A stretch of DNA of 64,000 bases from positions 186,001 through 250,000 of the forward strand of contig NZ_PIPY01000002.1 of the NCBI RefSeq assembly GCF_003987065.1, in the 5' to 3' direction. A model generated the notes under the pieces. It saw nothing but the letters and a program-made list of their open reading frames with translations, did no database searches and was not told where the DNA came from. The stretch is from Pseudidiomarina insulisalsae. Lineage in GTDB: Bacteria; Pseudomonadota; Gammaproteobacteria; Enterobacterales; Alteromonadaceae. The first letter of the stretch is position 1. Each line of letters opens with the position of its first letter. Of the stretch, positions 7,296-17,430 are shown piece after piece. Made by a program: the position numbers and the translations under genes.

Positions 7296-9793
7296 GCAAC
7301 GCCCCACGCCATGGGTAATAATAAGAACGAAGCTACGCTGCACCAGAATATGGCCAGACTAAACAGCCACAGAGGTTTTAATACTACCGGCTCATAAGGC
7401 AAACGTTCGCTGACATAACCATAGCGCACTCGTAATGCTTGCAGTGCAGTTGCGATCACGCTCAGACCGCTATGGAAAATAAGAAACGCGAGCATGACAA
7501 ATAGCACCGCATCGTGAGCCGTTTCGGTTACTTTCAGTGGCGAAGTAACGATGATTGCTATCAGCACCCCGAGGTGTATCGCACCGAGCAGCGTGACGAT
7601 CCAGAATTCCTCCTGCAGCCTGGCAACGTTACCTCGTTTTAGTTTTTTCACCGAGCCAGCAAACCACCAGGTTGCGCCCGTTAAGAAAAGTCCACTTAAC
7701 GCCATGGCAGGCAGTGAAATAACAAGTTCTTCCGGCAGCGTCCAATTGGGTGCTACCGCCCATAAGTACAGCCAACCAAATAACAGCGCCAGATAGAGCG
7801 CACCGTCTGCGAGCAAAGTAACCACCATGCCCCAAAGGCCAGAACCGTCCGTAGTGCGTGAATGCAACAGTGCCTCTTCGGGTTCTTTGTCACCTAGTGG
7901 GGCGGCTTTTGGGTGGCCGCCGTTTTCCCAGCTCCAGCGAAACAGCACAATCGCAGCCAAAACGGCCGCCACCACGGCTATCGAATAACTGCGTACCAGC
8001 AGGCTCACACACACCACTGCAAGGAAACTTGCGGCAATAAGCGGTAGCCATGAATTGGTCGGCAGCAACATCACTTCTTTTAGCTTGCCGGTCACAGGGT
8101 CACTACCAAAGGTTTCTCGCCTACCGTGCTCAATTTGCGTTAAGCCATGCTCCCCTGCGGGAATGGTTTTCATCAGCTCGGGCTGGTCCCACAGCGGGTG
8201 ACGGCTTTTAATTTCAGGTAAGCTGGCGAAATTATACATACGCGGCGGCATACCCGCGGCCCACTCCAATGTATCGGCGTTCCAGGGGTTGTCAGGCGCC
8301 TTACGGCCAAAACGAAAGTGCAGCACCACGTCAATAATAATAATCGCAACACCAGCAGCAATGATGAAACTTCCTACCGAAGAAAGCAGATTGAGGCCGT
8401 CCCAGCCGACACCCTCGCTAAAGGTATACACGCGCCGCGGCATACCTAGCAGCCCAGTCAGATGCATCAGGAAAAACGTGGCGTTAAACCCAATGAAGAC
8501 CAGCCAGAAACCCCAGCGGCCCAGACGCTCTGAGGACATACGCCCGGAAATAAGGGGCAACCAGTAATACAAGCCGCCAATGAGCGGAAATAACATACCG
8601 CCAATCAACACATAATGCAGATGAGCCACCACAAAGTGAGTGTCATGGACCTGCCAGTTAAACGGCACCAACGCCAGCATTACGCCAGTCAAACCGCCCA
8701 GGACGAAGACAAACAGAAAGCCAAACACCCATAACATTGGCAGACTGAATACGACGCGCCCGACCCATAAAGTGGCCAGCCAGGCAAACACCTGAATGGC
8801 GGTGGGAATAGCCACCAACATACTTGCCAGCGAGAAGAACGCCTGCGCCATGCCTGGAATACCGACGGTAAACATGTGGTGCGCCCAGAGTCCAAAGCTA
8901 ATGAAGCCGGTCAGAATCACTGCCATCACAATCCATCGGTAGCCGACAATCGGGCGGCCGGTAAACACCGGCAGCAGCGTCGAGACAATGCCCGCTGCGG
9001 GCAGAAATATAATGTACACTTCGGGGTGCCCGAACAGCCAGAACAAGTGTTGCCATAAAATCGGATCGCCACCAGCGGCCACGTCAAAAAACGGCATGCC
9101 GGCAGCACGTTCCAGTTCCAGTAAAATACTACCCAGAATAAGCGGCGGAAAGCCGAACACGATCATGAATGCGGTAACCAGAATATACCAACACAGAATG
9201 GGCATTTTGCTGAGTGTCATTCCCGGAGTACGCGATCGTAATATGGCCACCACCAGCTCGATGCCCGCTGAAACCGACGATATTTCCACGAAGGTAATAC
9301 CCAGCAGCCAGAAGTCAGAGCCTGGCCCCGGTGAATAATCAGCGCTGCTTAGCGGGGTATACATGAACCAGCCGGCACTCGGCGCTATTCCCATAAACAG
9401 ACTTGAAAGTACGATAATGCCGCCAAAAAGATAGCAGTAGTAACCGAAGGCACTGAGGCGCGGGAAAATCAGATCCCGCGCGCCAATCATTTTAGGAATC
9501 AGATAGACAGCCGCGCCTTCCAGAATAGGGATGGCGAACAGGAACATCATCACCGTGCCATGCATGGTAAATACCTGACTATATAAATCAGGATTTAAGA
9601 TTTCTTGGTCCGGTAGCGCTAACTGCGTACGAATAAGAAGCGCCAGCAACCCGCCTATCAAGAAGAAAATAGCGCCGGTCACCATAAACCGGCGCCCTAC
9701 CGTCGTATGATTTACTGCCGCCAAAGTGCCCCAGCCTGGCAGATTCGACCAGACCTTCATAAAGCGCTGATGTAATGTCTGCGATTCAGTCAT
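7292..9793 (-). CDS. Cytochrome c oxidase subunit I-III fusion
   Basis: This 833-residue terminal oxidase core joins subunit I (about 1-560) to a subunit III-like C-terminal region (roughly 620-833, starting near SRTTDGSGLWGM). Subunit I has the low-spin haem ligand H78 (FTMHGT), CuB ligands H256, H305 and H306 (GHPEVY, WAHHMF), the cross-linking Y260, and haem ligands H391/H393 (VAHLHYV). E258 in the GHPEVY motif places it with A1-type haem-copper oxidases. The frame is open to 9850, but ATG 9793 (MTESQTLH) overlaps the coxB stop by eight bases and is the likely start. Together with CoxB it reduces O2 and pumps protons across the inner membrane. Confidence 0.93.
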   Translation of the reverse strand: MTESQTLHQRFMKVWSNLPGWGTLAAVNHTTVGRRFMVTGAIFFLIGGLLALLIRTQLALPDQEILNPDLYSQVFTMHGTVMMFLFAIPILEGAAVYLIPKMIGARDLIFPRLSAFGYYCYLFGGIIVLSSLFMGIAPSAGWFMYTPLSSADYSPGPGSDFWLLGITFVEISSVSAGIELVVAILRSRTPGMTLSKMPILCWYILVTAFMIVFGFPPLILGSILLELERAAGMPFFDVAAGGDPILWQHLFWLFGHPEVYIIFLPAAGIVSTLLPVFTGRPIVGYRWIVMAVILTGFISFGLWAHHMFTVGIPGMAQAFFSLASMLVAIPTAIQVFAWLATLWVGRVVFSLPMLWVFGFLFVFVLGGLTGVMLALVPFNWQVHDTHFVVAHLHYVLIGGMLFPLIGGLYYWLPLISGRMSSERLGRWGFWLVFIGFNATFFLMHLTGLLGMPRRVYTFSEGVGWDGLNLLSSVGSFIIAAGVAIIIIDVVLHFRFGRKAPDNPWNADTLEWAAGMPPRMYNFASLPEIKSRHPLWDQPELMKTIPAGEHGLTQIEHGRRETFGSDPVTGKLKEVMLLPTNSWLPLIAASFLAVVCVSLLVRSYSIAVVAAVLAAIVLFRWSWENGGHPKAAPLGDKEPEEALLHSRTTDGSGLWGMVVTLLADGALYLALLFGWLYLWAVAPNWTLPEELVISLPAMALSGLFLTGATWWFAGSVKKLKRGNVARLQEEFWIVTLLGAIHLGVLIAIIVTSPLKVTETAHDAVLFVMLAFLIFHSGLSVIATALQALRVRYGYVSERLPYEPVVLKPLWLFSLAIFWCSVASFLLLPMAWGVA

Positions 9794-10496
9794 TATTTTG
9801 CCCGCCCTCCTTTTGCAGCCATTGTTCAAAGTCTTCAGCGCTATGCGCAATGACTTTGAACTGCATTATGGTATGCCCTTGCCCGCAGTATTCGGTGCAT
9901 AGCCCCCGGTACTCACCCGCTTCGTCGGCCTCAAGCCTCAATACGTTGGTATGCCCGGGAATCGCGTCGATCTTGCCGCCCAGCCGAGGCAACCAGAACG
10001 AGTGAATGACATCCTGACTGGTAATATGGAAATCAATGGGTGTGTTAATTGGAATATGAATTTCATCGACCAGTTGAATGCTGGTATCGGGGTAAGAAAT
10101 ACGCCAAAACCACTGATAGGCTTTCACGTCGACTCTCATTGCTTCGCCTTCATCAAGAGGCAAAGGTAACATCTTATGGCCCACCGGGGCGCCAAACAAG
10201 AGCAGCAGCGCCAGAGCTACCGTGGGTAGTACAATTCCACCGCCAATGATCCATTTATTCTGCAGCCGCTGCGCGTCTTCATCACTCAGGTCTTGCCGGT
10301 TACGGCGTATTGCATACAACCAAAGCAGAATAAGTCCGAAGAAAATTGCCAGAGCGACGCTGACCATGGTCCAGGTTAGCGGCAGAACCGAACGCGCTGC
10401 GGGCCCGGCAGGGTCGAGCGTTGAAAATGGACCGCTGCAACCGCTTATCAGCAACGAGGTGGCAGCGACTGTTACTCCTGCTATTCTAATTCTCAT
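9786..10496 (-). CDS. coxB: Cytochrome c oxidase subunit II
   Basis: The protein has 236 residues from ATG 10496, which has GGGA six bases before it; an in-frame TTG at 10508 is less likely. The N terminus is a lipoprotein signal with lipobox LISGC (C20), followed by two membrane helices (about 40-63 and 83-102) and a periplasmic cupredoxin domain. The binuclear CuA centre is complete: H165, C200, E202, C204, H208 and M211 (CTEYCGQGHTIM). This makes the enzyme a cytochrome c oxidase and not a quinol oxidase. There is no fused cytochrome c domain, unlike caa3 subunit II. First gene of the oxidase operon. A TATACT -10-like hexamer lies at 10569-10574 on this strand. Confidence 0.93.
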   Translation of the reverse strand: MRIRIAGVTVAATSLLISGCSGPFSTLDPAGPAARSVLPLTWTMVSVALAIFFGLILLWLYAIRRNRQDLSDEDAQRLQNKWIIGGGIVLPTVALALLLLFGAPVGHKMLPLPLDEGEAMRVDVKAYQWFWRISYPDTSIQLVDEIHIPINTPIDFHITSQDVIHSFWLPRLGGKIDAIPGHTNVLRLEADEAGEYRGLCTEYCGQGHTIMQFKVIAHSAEDFEQWLQKEGGQNND

Positions 10497-10829
10497 AACA
10501 TGTCCCAATCTGAACAGAAGGATAGATTTGCGCTATGCCCACTGCGAAAATTGAAAGTCGCGCAGCCCAGTATAAAACCGCTATGATATGAAGCATTAAC
10601 AACCATATCACGTCCGACTACTCCTTTCGCTTGAGCCCTTGTTATCGTTTTTTCTTATGATGACGCAGCGAATTGACATTGCACAAGCCAGTAATCAGCT
10701 TTGCAGGCAGAGCCTATTTTTGCAAGGTAACGCTCTGGTTTATCGTTTATTTTTTTGACTTTATATATCATTATCCATCTTCATCACCTCGTGCTAGAGT
10801 GTAAATATTCCAACTTCTGGGGGGGCAAA
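10497..10829. other. Divergent spacer between coxB and the PAS-GGDEF gene
   Basis: These 333 bases carry no gene I can support. For coxB a TATACT -10-like hexamer sits at 10569-10574 (minus). For the GGDEF gene an extended -10 (TGCTAGAGT, 10792-10800) sits about 30 bases before the ATG. The middle part (about 10600-10740) shows nothing recognisable. Confidence 0.5.
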
Positions 10830-12101
10830 ATGGATTCTCAGGTAAGCCAAAGGTTGTTTGAACTAGCGGTCGAACAAGCGTATGACTCCGTTTTGATCAC
10901 GACCGCTGAACTTGATTTGCCCGGCCCTCAAATAGTCTACGCCAACGATGCTTTCTGTAGAACAACAGGCTACTCTCGAGACGAGGTGATTGGTAAGACC
11001 CCCCGTATTCTGCAAGGTCCATTAACCGACCGCGCTGTTTTGAGCCGGCTTCGTCACAACCTCGAGCATGGCACCCGCTTTGAGGATGCCGCGGTGAACT
11101 ATCGCAAGGATGGCTCAACCTATGTCGTGCATTGGAGTATCAGTCCTATGCGTAATAACGAGGGCGTCATTACGCACTTTGTGTCGGTACAACGTGACAT
11201 CACTCACGAGACGCAGCTGGAACACTTTAACCAACGGCTGTTAGAGCACTTGGCAGATGGCGTGATCGGTATCGATCATAAGGGACAATGCACCTTTGTG
11301 AATCCATCTGCGCTTTCTATTCTGGGTTATTCAAACGACACTGAGTTGATTGGTCGCTGTAGCCACAGCTTAATTCACCATTCCCATGCTGACGGCGAGG
11401 CTTATCCCAGGGACGACTGCCCGATTCACCAGATGCTGAAAACAGGCGAGGCGCCTGAGCCCTGGCGTGACTATTTCTGGACCAAAGCAGGCAATTCTAT
11501 TCCCGTTGAAGTATCGGCTACTCCCATGCGGTACAGCAGTGACCCGGTATTTGGCGGCGTATTTATATTCCGTGATATTTCTGAACAACTTGAGCTTGAG
11601 CGCCAGCTCCACAAAGCGGCCAGCCATGACCAGTTAACCGGCGCCTATAACCGCCGTTTCGGTGACCATGTTCTGAAAAAAGAGCATGCGAAAGTCAAAC
11701 GTAAGGAAAGTGGAGTCGCATTAATTCTGGCTGATATTGATCACTTTAAAGCCATCAATGATGAACTCGGCCATCTGGTAGGCGACCAGGTCTTAAAAGA
11801 GTTCGTCGAAGTACTGCAGTCGCGTTTACGCGAAATGGACTCGCTTATTCGCTGGGGCGGCGAGGAATTTTTGATCGTACTGCCGGATACCGATCTTAAA
11901 GGCGCACAAAAACTTGCAGAAGACTTATGTCTGGCTACTGAGCATCACCCTTTCGACGCCGAAATTGACCGGCTGACTGCCTCGTTCGGTGTCAGCATTT
12001 TGCGCTCTGCAGAGTCCATTGAGGCGGCAATCAAACATACCGACGACGCGCTGTATGATGCTAAACAAAGCGGCCGCAATTGTGTCATTAGTCAATTCTA
12101 A
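10830..12101 (+). CDS. Diguanylate cyclase with two PAS domains (PAS-PAS-GGDEF)
   Basis: This 423-residue soluble sensor makes c-di-GMP from GTP. ATG 10830 follows a G-rich ribosome site (CTGGGGGGCAAA); an upstream TTG at 10755 is in frame but less likely. PAS1 (about 15-125) is LOV-like (NDAFCRTTGYSRDEVIG, then TPRILQGPLTD) but has T-P-R where LOV domains have N-C-R, so the flavin-binding Cys is missing. PAS2 covers about 130-250. The GGDEF domain (255-420) has active motif GGEEF (343-347) and an inhibitory I-site R334-x-x-D337 five residues before it, so product inhibition is expected. The signal sensed is unknown. It is followed by katG on the same strand. Confidence 0.92.
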   Translation: MDSQVSQRLFELAVEQAYDSVLITTAELDLPGPQIVYANDAFCRTTGYSRDEVIGKTPRILQGPLTDRAVLSRLRHNLEHGTRFEDAAVNYRKDGSTYVVHWSISPMRNNEGVITHFVSVQRDITHETQLEHFNQRLLEHLADGVIGIDHKGQCTFVNPSALSILGYSNDTELIGRCSHSLIHHSHADGEAYPRDDCPIHQMLKTGEAPEPWRDYFWTKAGNSIPVEVSATPMRYSSDPVFGGVFIFRDISEQLELERQLHKAASHDQLTGAYNRRFGDHVLKKEHAKVKRKESGVALILADIDHFKAINDELGHLVGDQVLKEFVEVLQSRLREMDSLIRWGGEEFLIVLPDTDLKGAQKLAEDLCLATEHHPFDAEIDRLTASFGVSILRSAESIEAAIKHTDDALYDAKQSGRNCVISQF

Positions 12102-12200
12102 TGGCGTGATTGGCCAGCGATCTGATCTCTGTCTATAGTTAGTTGCGTATCTGTTTCGACTACATACTTACCACAAGACTTTAAGTCCAAGGAGGCAACT

Positions 12201-14399
12201 GTGTCTGATCCAAAGCCGAAAAGACAAGAATGGGGCGCACGCACCACACATCGTTTACAAGGTAACGAACATTGGTGGCCCGACCAACTTAACCTCAGCA
12301 TTTTGCGTCAGAAACACCCCGACGCCAGCCCTTTTGGTCCCGACTTCAGTTATGCCGATGCTTTTTCGCAAATTGATGTTGATGAGCTCTCTGCCGACGT
12401 CGATGCACTGATGACCGACTCGAAAGACTGGTGGCCTGCTGACTGGGGTCATTATGGTCCATTTTTTATTCGCATGTCATGGCATGCCGCAGGTACTTAC
12501 CGTGCGGTGGACGGCCGCGGCGGCGGTGGCACTGGTGCGCAACGCTTCGCGCCGCTCAACAGTTGGCCCGACAATGGCAACCTGGACAAGGCACGCCGTC
12601 TGCTATGGCCGATTAAGCAAAAGTACGGTGAAAAAATATCCTGGGCTGATCTGATGGTCTTTGCCGGCAACCGGGCACTGGAAACCATGGGCTTTCGTAC
12701 CTTTGGCTTCGGCTTTGGCCGCGCGGATATCTGGGCGCCCGAGGACGATATTTACTGGGGTCCTGAAACCGAGTGGCTGGCCACCAAAGACGAGCGTTAT
12801 ACCGGCAGCTTTGAAGACGGCAACCGCATCTTAGATAACCCGCTGGCAGCGGTGCAAATGGGTCTGATTTATGTTAACCCGGAAGGTCCAAACGGTGTAC
12901 CTGACGCACTGAAATCAGCGCAAGACGTGCGCGAAACCTTTGCCCGTATGGGTATGAATGATCGTGAAACCGTGGCGCTGACCGTTGGCGGTCACACCTT
13001 CGGTAAAATGCACGGCAGAGGCAAGGCAGAGTTGGTGGGTGAAGCTCCCGAGGGTGCGAAAATTCACGAACAGGGGTTTGGCTGGGCCAACAAGAACGAA
13101 ACAGGCCTTGGTGAATACACGGTAACGTCAGGACTTGAAGGTGCCTGGACGCCCACCCCGACCAAGTGGGATAACTCTTACCTTGAGACAATTTTTGCGC
13201 ATCAGTGGGAGGTGAAGAAGTCTCCTGCCGGCGCGAATCAGTGGGAGCCTGTCAAGGTGAAAGACGGCTTTTGGGTGCCCGATGCTCATGTCAAAGGCAA
13301 GAAAAATCCGCCAGTGATGACGACGGCCGATATGGCAATGATCACTGATCCCGACTATCTGGAAATCTCGAAAGAGTATCATGAGAATCCAGACGTGCTC
13401 GCCGATGAGTTTGCGCGCGCATGGTTTAAGTTACTGCATCGCGATATGGGTCCACGCGATCGTTACCTCGGGCCGCAGGTGCCCGACGAAGTGCTGATCT
13501 GGCAGGACCCGGTGCCTGAACACGAGGGTCCACGGGTCAATGATGAGCAAATTTCCAAACTTAAACAGCAAATAGCGGATTCAGGGTTGAGTGCTAAGCA
13601 ACTGGTAACTACCGCCTGGGCCTCAGCAGTGACCTACCGACAGACCGATCATCGCGGTGGCGCCAACGGTGCACGTATTCGGCTTGAGCCGCAAACCGGT
13701 TGGGACGTAAACCAAAAGTCAGGCGTGGCCGAGGTCATTGACCGCCTGAACGAACTGAAGGATGCATCCGACGCCAATATTTCACTTGCCGACATGATCG
13801 TATTAGCCGGCAGTGTAGGTATTGAAATGGCAGCCAAAGCAGCCGGTCATGACCTCGAAGTGCCGTTTACGCCCGGTCGCACTGACGCCAGTCAGGATAT
13901 GACTGAAGTTGACACCCATGCTTACCTGGAACCACGCCACGATGCGTTTCGTAACTATATTCAAGAGCAAACCACTTCAATTCCAGCCGAACACTTAATG
14001 GTCGACCGCGCTTTCTTGCTGAATTTGAGTGTGCCGCAAATGACCGCACTACTTGGCGGTATGCGCGCCATTGGTGCCAACGCTGGCAACAATGAAGACG
14101 GCATTCTCACCGATCGGGTGGGTCAATTAACCAATGACTTTTTCGTCAACCTGGTCGACATGGGCACCGTGTGGGAACCTTTAGACAACAGCGAAGCCCG
14201 CTTTGAAGGGCGGGAACGCGCCTCCGGTGAGAAAAAGTGGACGGCGACGCGAGTCGATTTGGTTTTCGGCTCGAACTCACAGCTACGCGCGATTGCCGAA
14301 GAGTTTGCGGCCAATGGCGGTGAAGAAAAGATGCTCGACCATTTCGTTAAAGGCTGGGTCAAGGTCATGGAAAACGACCGCTTTGACTTACACCGTTAA
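12201..14399 (+). CDS. katG: Catalase-peroxidase KatG
   Basis: This 732-residue bifunctional haem enzyme decomposes H2O2 and oxidises peroxidase substrates. The GTG start at 12201 has an excellent ribosome site (AAGGAGG). The N-terminal catalytic half shows the distal site R91, W94 and H95 ([11 protein letters not shown]), the tyrosine of the Met-Tyr-Trp adduct ([12 protein letters not shown]) and the proximal haem His in [10 protein letters not shown]. The C-terminal half is the usual non-catalytic duplicate. Length is normal for KatG, and no signal peptide is seen, so it is probably cytoplasmic. A CATACTTA element at about 12163-12170 could be a sigmaS-type -10. A hairpin follows the stop. 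Confidence 0.97.
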   Translation: MSDPKPKRQEWGARTTHRLQGNEHWWPDQLNLSILRQKHPDASPFGPDFSYADAFSQIDVDELSADVDALMTDSKDWWPADWGHYGPFFIRMSWHAAGTYRAVDGRGGGGTGAQRFAPLNSWPDNGNLDKARRLLWPIKQKYGEKISWADLMVFAGNRALETMGFRTFGFGFGRADIWAPEDDIYWGPETEWLATKDERYTGSFEDGNRILDNPLAAVQMGLIYVNPEGPNGVPDALKSAQDVRETFARMGMNDRETVALTVGGHTFGKMHGRGKAELVGEAPEGAKIHEQGFGWANKNETGLGEYTVTSGLEGAWTPTPTKWDNSYLETIFAHQWEVKKSPAGANQWEPVKVKDGFWVPDAHVKGKKNPPVMTTADMAMITDPDYLEISKEYHENPDVLADEFARAWFKLLHRDMGPRDRYLGPQVPDEVLIWQDPVPEHEGPRVNDEQISKLKQQIADSGLSAKQLVTTAWASAVTYRQTDHRGGANGARIRLEPQTGWDVNQKSGVAEVIDRLNELKDASDANISLADMIVLAGSVGIEMAAKAAGHDLEVPFTPGRTDASQDMTEVDTHAYLEPRHDAFRNYIQEQTTSIPAEHLMVDRAFLLNLSVPQMTALLGGMRAIGANAGNNEDGILTDRVGQLTNDFFVNLVDMGTVWEPLDNSEARFEGRERASGEKKWTATRVDLVFGSNSQLRAIAEEFAANGGEEKMLDHFVKGWVKVMENDRFDLHR

Positions 14400-14412
14400 A
14401 TTGCAAAGCAAC

Positions 14413-14437
14413 GGCGAGGCTTTCGGGCCTCGCCCTT
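14413..14437 (+). terminator. Hairpin terminator between katG and EAL gene
   Basis: Perfect 8-bp stem GGCGAGGC (14413-14420) / GCCTCGCC (14427-14434) with loop TTTCGG. The T-tract is poor in both directions, so termination strength is uncertain, but its place between convergent genes fits a shared terminator. Confidence 0.65.
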
Positions 14438-14442
14438 ACCCT

Positions 14443-16191
14443 TCAGGCACCCTCTAACCAGCGCTCGAACTCTTTTTGCTTCATGGGTCGTCCAAACAAG
14501 TACCCTTGCACCTCGTCACAGCCAAAATTTTTCAGTAAACGATGGGCAGCCTCAGTTTCAATGCCCTCGGCCACCACTCGATAGCCAAGCTCCTGGGTCA
14601 TCGAGATCATGGCGCGCACCAGCACCTGTTTGCGATCATTGTTTTCAATGCCATCTATAAATGCGCGATCAATTTTCACCACTCGTGCAGGAATGTTTTG
14701 CAAGTAGGCCAAGCTACTATAGCCAGTACCAAAGTCGTCGATGGCTAGCGAGAGGCCACTGCTCGCAATACAGTGTAATTGCTCCGATGCGGCTTTGTTA
14801 TTGTTCATCAAGCTGCTCTCGGTAAGCTCTAATTCAACGGCATTGCGCTGCAGACCTGCCTGCTTGAGATAATGCAGCAAGCGATCACAAAAGTTTTCCT
14901 CTTCAAGGTTTGCTGCCGCTATATTAACGGATATCTGTAACTCATTGCCTTGCTCTCGCCATTGGGCTGCCTGCCTGACTGCATTCCTTATTACCCAGTC
15001 GGTAAGTTCGCGAGCAAGCGGTGTTCTTTCAATCAGCGGCACGAACTCCATCGGCGATACTGCACCCAAGGTTGGATGATTCCAGCGTATGAGAGCCTCA
15101 GCGCCAATGTACTCACCAGACACCATGTCGAGACGTGGCTGATAGACCAAATACAGTTCATCATTTGCCTGCAGTGCGTCAGTGAAATTCGCGATAAGAC
15201 CAAACCGCCGCTGATGCGACTGGTCAGAAGCCTCGTTATACCAGCCCACCGCCTGCTCGTTCATACGAGCATCCCGCGACGCGCTATGTGCTGTTCGCAA
15301 GACATTTCCTGGCGGATTCACCCCCAGCTGAAACGCAGCGACGCCGACCACCGGTCACAGCATAAAAGGCGAACTCTCTTTTAGACGAATTTTCATCAGC
15401 GCGCCGTGTAGCTCATGCGCCTGTTGCATAACGCTTTGCTGCGAGCCCGTCACAATATGCGTAAACTGACAGGGGCCAATATGGTAAATCCGCTTTTTCT
15501 CGCCAAGCACACTTTGCATCACCTGGCTTCCGATCCCAGACAGGTCCTCAAGATAAGAAGGTCCCATAACCCGTTGCAGCGTGCTGGCTTCACTCAAGTC
15601 CACCAGTTCAGTGCTTAATGCATAGTAGGTTTCTTCAGGGTGATCGCGGGCGAGGTCTTCTAAATCTTCTACAAACTGCAAGTAATTTGGCAAGCCAGTG
15701 CCAGAATCAAGACGGCCTACAGCGTGTTGTAACTCAATCTGTGACATGACCATTTTTGAGAGGTCTTGCAGCGCGGCAAGCTCTTGTTCGGTCGCTTCAC
15801 GTGGTTCGGTCCCTAACACGCACATAGCGCCCAGAGAGTAGCCATCCCGGGTCATCAGCGGCGCTCCGGCATAGAAACGTATGCCCGACTCGGCTAATAA
15901 GCTATCTTTGTAAAAATCAGACGCCAGCAGATCATTAACCACTAATACGCCGGCGGTATCTGCCACTCCACCACAACAAGCTTTTTCCCGCGGTATTTCC
16001 CAATGTTCGACGCCGACACGCGACTTGAACCATTGCCGGTCTTCATCAGTCAATGAAACTGCAGCAATAGGCAGATCAAAAATTTGACTGGCCATACGCG
16101 TTATACGGTCAAAACTTTCATTTGGCGGCGTATCGAGCAAGTCTAATCCACGTAGTCGTTTAAGACGCGCCTTTTCATATTCAGTTGTCAT
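14443..16191 (-). pseudogene. GAF-degenerate GGDEF-EAL phosphodiesterase gene interrupted by an in-frame TGA
   Basis: One reading frame of 582 sense codons runs from ATG 16191 to 14443 with a single TGA at 15357-15355. The first part (278 residues) has a GAF domain (about 20-150) and the start of a GGDEF domain whose signature is lost (IGPCQF where GGDEF is expected). After the TGA the same frame continues with PVVGVAAFQLGV and the end of the GGDEF fold. A complete EAL domain follows, with the catalytic residues present: EAL, ELTES, DDFGTGYSS, KID, EGIET and QGYLFGRP. An internal GTG at 15351 could restart translation and make a free EAL protein. It could be a recent nonsense mutation, an assembly error, or readthrough. 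A CTAGACTAAGT -10-like site lies at 16221-16231. Confidence 0.8.
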
Positions 16192-16220
16192 TCGCTATCC
16201 CTCAGCTGACTTACTACACT

Positions 16221-16231
16221 ACTTAGTCTAG
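16221..16231 (-). promoter_or_regulatory. sigmaS-like extended -10 of the GAF-GGDEF-EAL gene
   Basis: On the minus strand CTAGACTAAGT fits the sigmaS extended -10 pattern (KCTAYRCTTAA-like). The predicted transcription start is about 23 bases before ATG 16191. No -35 was required or found. Confidence 0.4.
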
Positions 16232-16343
16232 TCAATCATATGCTGCGTGCCATTACCATGTAGCGCAGTTTATCGACGGCTCAGAAACGTTCAACCGATA
16301 TAAAACGAACCGGTTAACAGGTTTTTTCGATGGAGGTGCAACA

Positions 16344-17357
16344 ATGAAAGCGATAACTCTGAAAGCTCCCGGTGGACTGGAGACTATCGAGGTCTCGGAG
16401 ATCAGCGATCCGGGGAAACCGGGGAAAGGCGAGATCCGCGTTGCCATCAAAGCGGGATCGCTTAACTTTCACGACCTGATGATTGCCTCTGGCAAGTCGG
16501 ACACCGAAGATGGCCGTATCCTACTTTCCGATGGTGCTGGCATTGTTGAGGAGGTTGGCGAAGGCGTGGACGACTTTAAAGTGGGGGACCACGTCGTCTC
16601 CACGTTCTTTCCGCTTTGGACCTCGGGTAAACCCGCAGCGGTGGCCGGTAACTTCTCACATACCCCAGGCGATGGTATTGACGGCATGGCGTGTGAGTTT
16701 GTGGTACGCCAGCAAAGTGCCTTTACCCATGCACCGCAAGGCTGGAAGCATACCGAGTCAGCGACCATCCCGACAGCGGGGTTGACGGCTTGGCGCACAC
16801 TAGTGACCGACGGTCAGTTGAAGGCCGGTGAAACCGTTCTGGTACAGGGCACCGGCGGTGTTTCGATTGCCGCACTGCAAATTGCCAAGGCGATGGGCGC
16901 GAAGGTGATTGCCACTTCATCATCCGATGATAAGCTTGCCCTCGTTAAAGATCTCGGCGCCGATGAAATGATTAACTACAAAGCCACCCCAGAATGGGGT
17001 GACAAAGTGCTGGAGCTGACCGATGGAGAGGGCGTTGATCACGTTATCGAAGTGGGCGGACCTGACACCATTAACGAATCACTGAAAGCGGTGAAAGTTG
17101 GAGGACACATTGCCCAGATTGGGGTACTGTCAGGCACCAAAGCATCGCTCTCTATTCCCTCTATTCTCGGTAAGCAAGTCACAATAAAGGGCGTTATTGT
17201 TGCCAGTCGACAAGATCAGATCGACTATGTAAAAGCACTCGAAACTACCGGAATTCGGCCGGTGATTGATAAGGTTTTCCACTATGACGACCTAGCCGCT
17301 GCATTTGAACGCGAGCAGGAAGGCGCGCACATCGGAAAGATTTGTGTCGAGTTCTAA
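16344..17357 (+). CDS. Zinc-free quinone-oxidoreductase-like MDR (NAD(P)-dependent)
   Basis: This 337-residue medium-chain reductase has an N-terminal GroES-like domain (about 1-130, LNFHDLMIASG, GAGIVEEVGEGVDDFKVGDHV) and a Rossmann domain with nucleotide motif VQGTGGVSIAALQIAKAMGA. The usual structural-zinc Cys cluster is absent, which places it with quinone oxidoreductase/zeta-crystallin-like enzymes and not classical zinc alcohol dehydrogenases. The substrate is unknown; reduction of quinones or reactive enals is the family theme. ATG 16344 follows GGAGG. It stands alone between two c-di-GMP genes. Confidence 0.88.
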   Translation: MKAITLKAPGGLETIEVSEISDPGKPGKGEIRVAIKAGSLNFHDLMIASGKSDTEDGRILLSDGAGIVEEVGEGVDDFKVGDHVVSTFFPLWTSGKPAAVAGNFSHTPGDGIDGMACEFVVRQQSAFTHAPQGWKHTESATIPTAGLTAWRTLVTDGQLKAGETVLVQGTGGVSIAALQIAKAMGAKVIATSSSDDKLALVKDLGADEMINYKATPEWGDKVLELTDGEGVDHVIEVGGPDTINESLKAVKVGGHIAQIGVLSGTKASLSIPSILGKQVTIKGVIVASRQDQIDYVKALETTGIRPVIDKVFHYDDLAAAFEREQEGAHIGKICVEF

Positions 17358-17387
17358 GCTTACTTTTATCTGCTTTTAGGCATAAAC

Positions 17388-17430
17388 TAGCCGGCATCAT
17401 AAGTATCTTTCCTCTTATTGACGCCGGCTA
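17388..17430 (+). promoter_or_regulatory. Nested inverted repeat before the EAL-CBS-GGDEF gene
   Basis: Outer arms TAGCCGGC (17388-17395) and GCCGGCTA (17423-17430) enclose inner arms ATAAG (17399-17403) and CTTAT (17414-17418). It could fold as a two-step hairpin. There is no T-tract, so it is a poor terminator. It lies 75 bases before the next start codon. Confidence 0.4.

Noticed and set aside
14443-15351. Stand-alone EAL gene starting at GTG 15351
   Set aside because: It begins right after an in-frame TGA and continues an incomplete GGDEF domain; treated as the 3' part of one interrupted gene, though restart at this GTG is possible.
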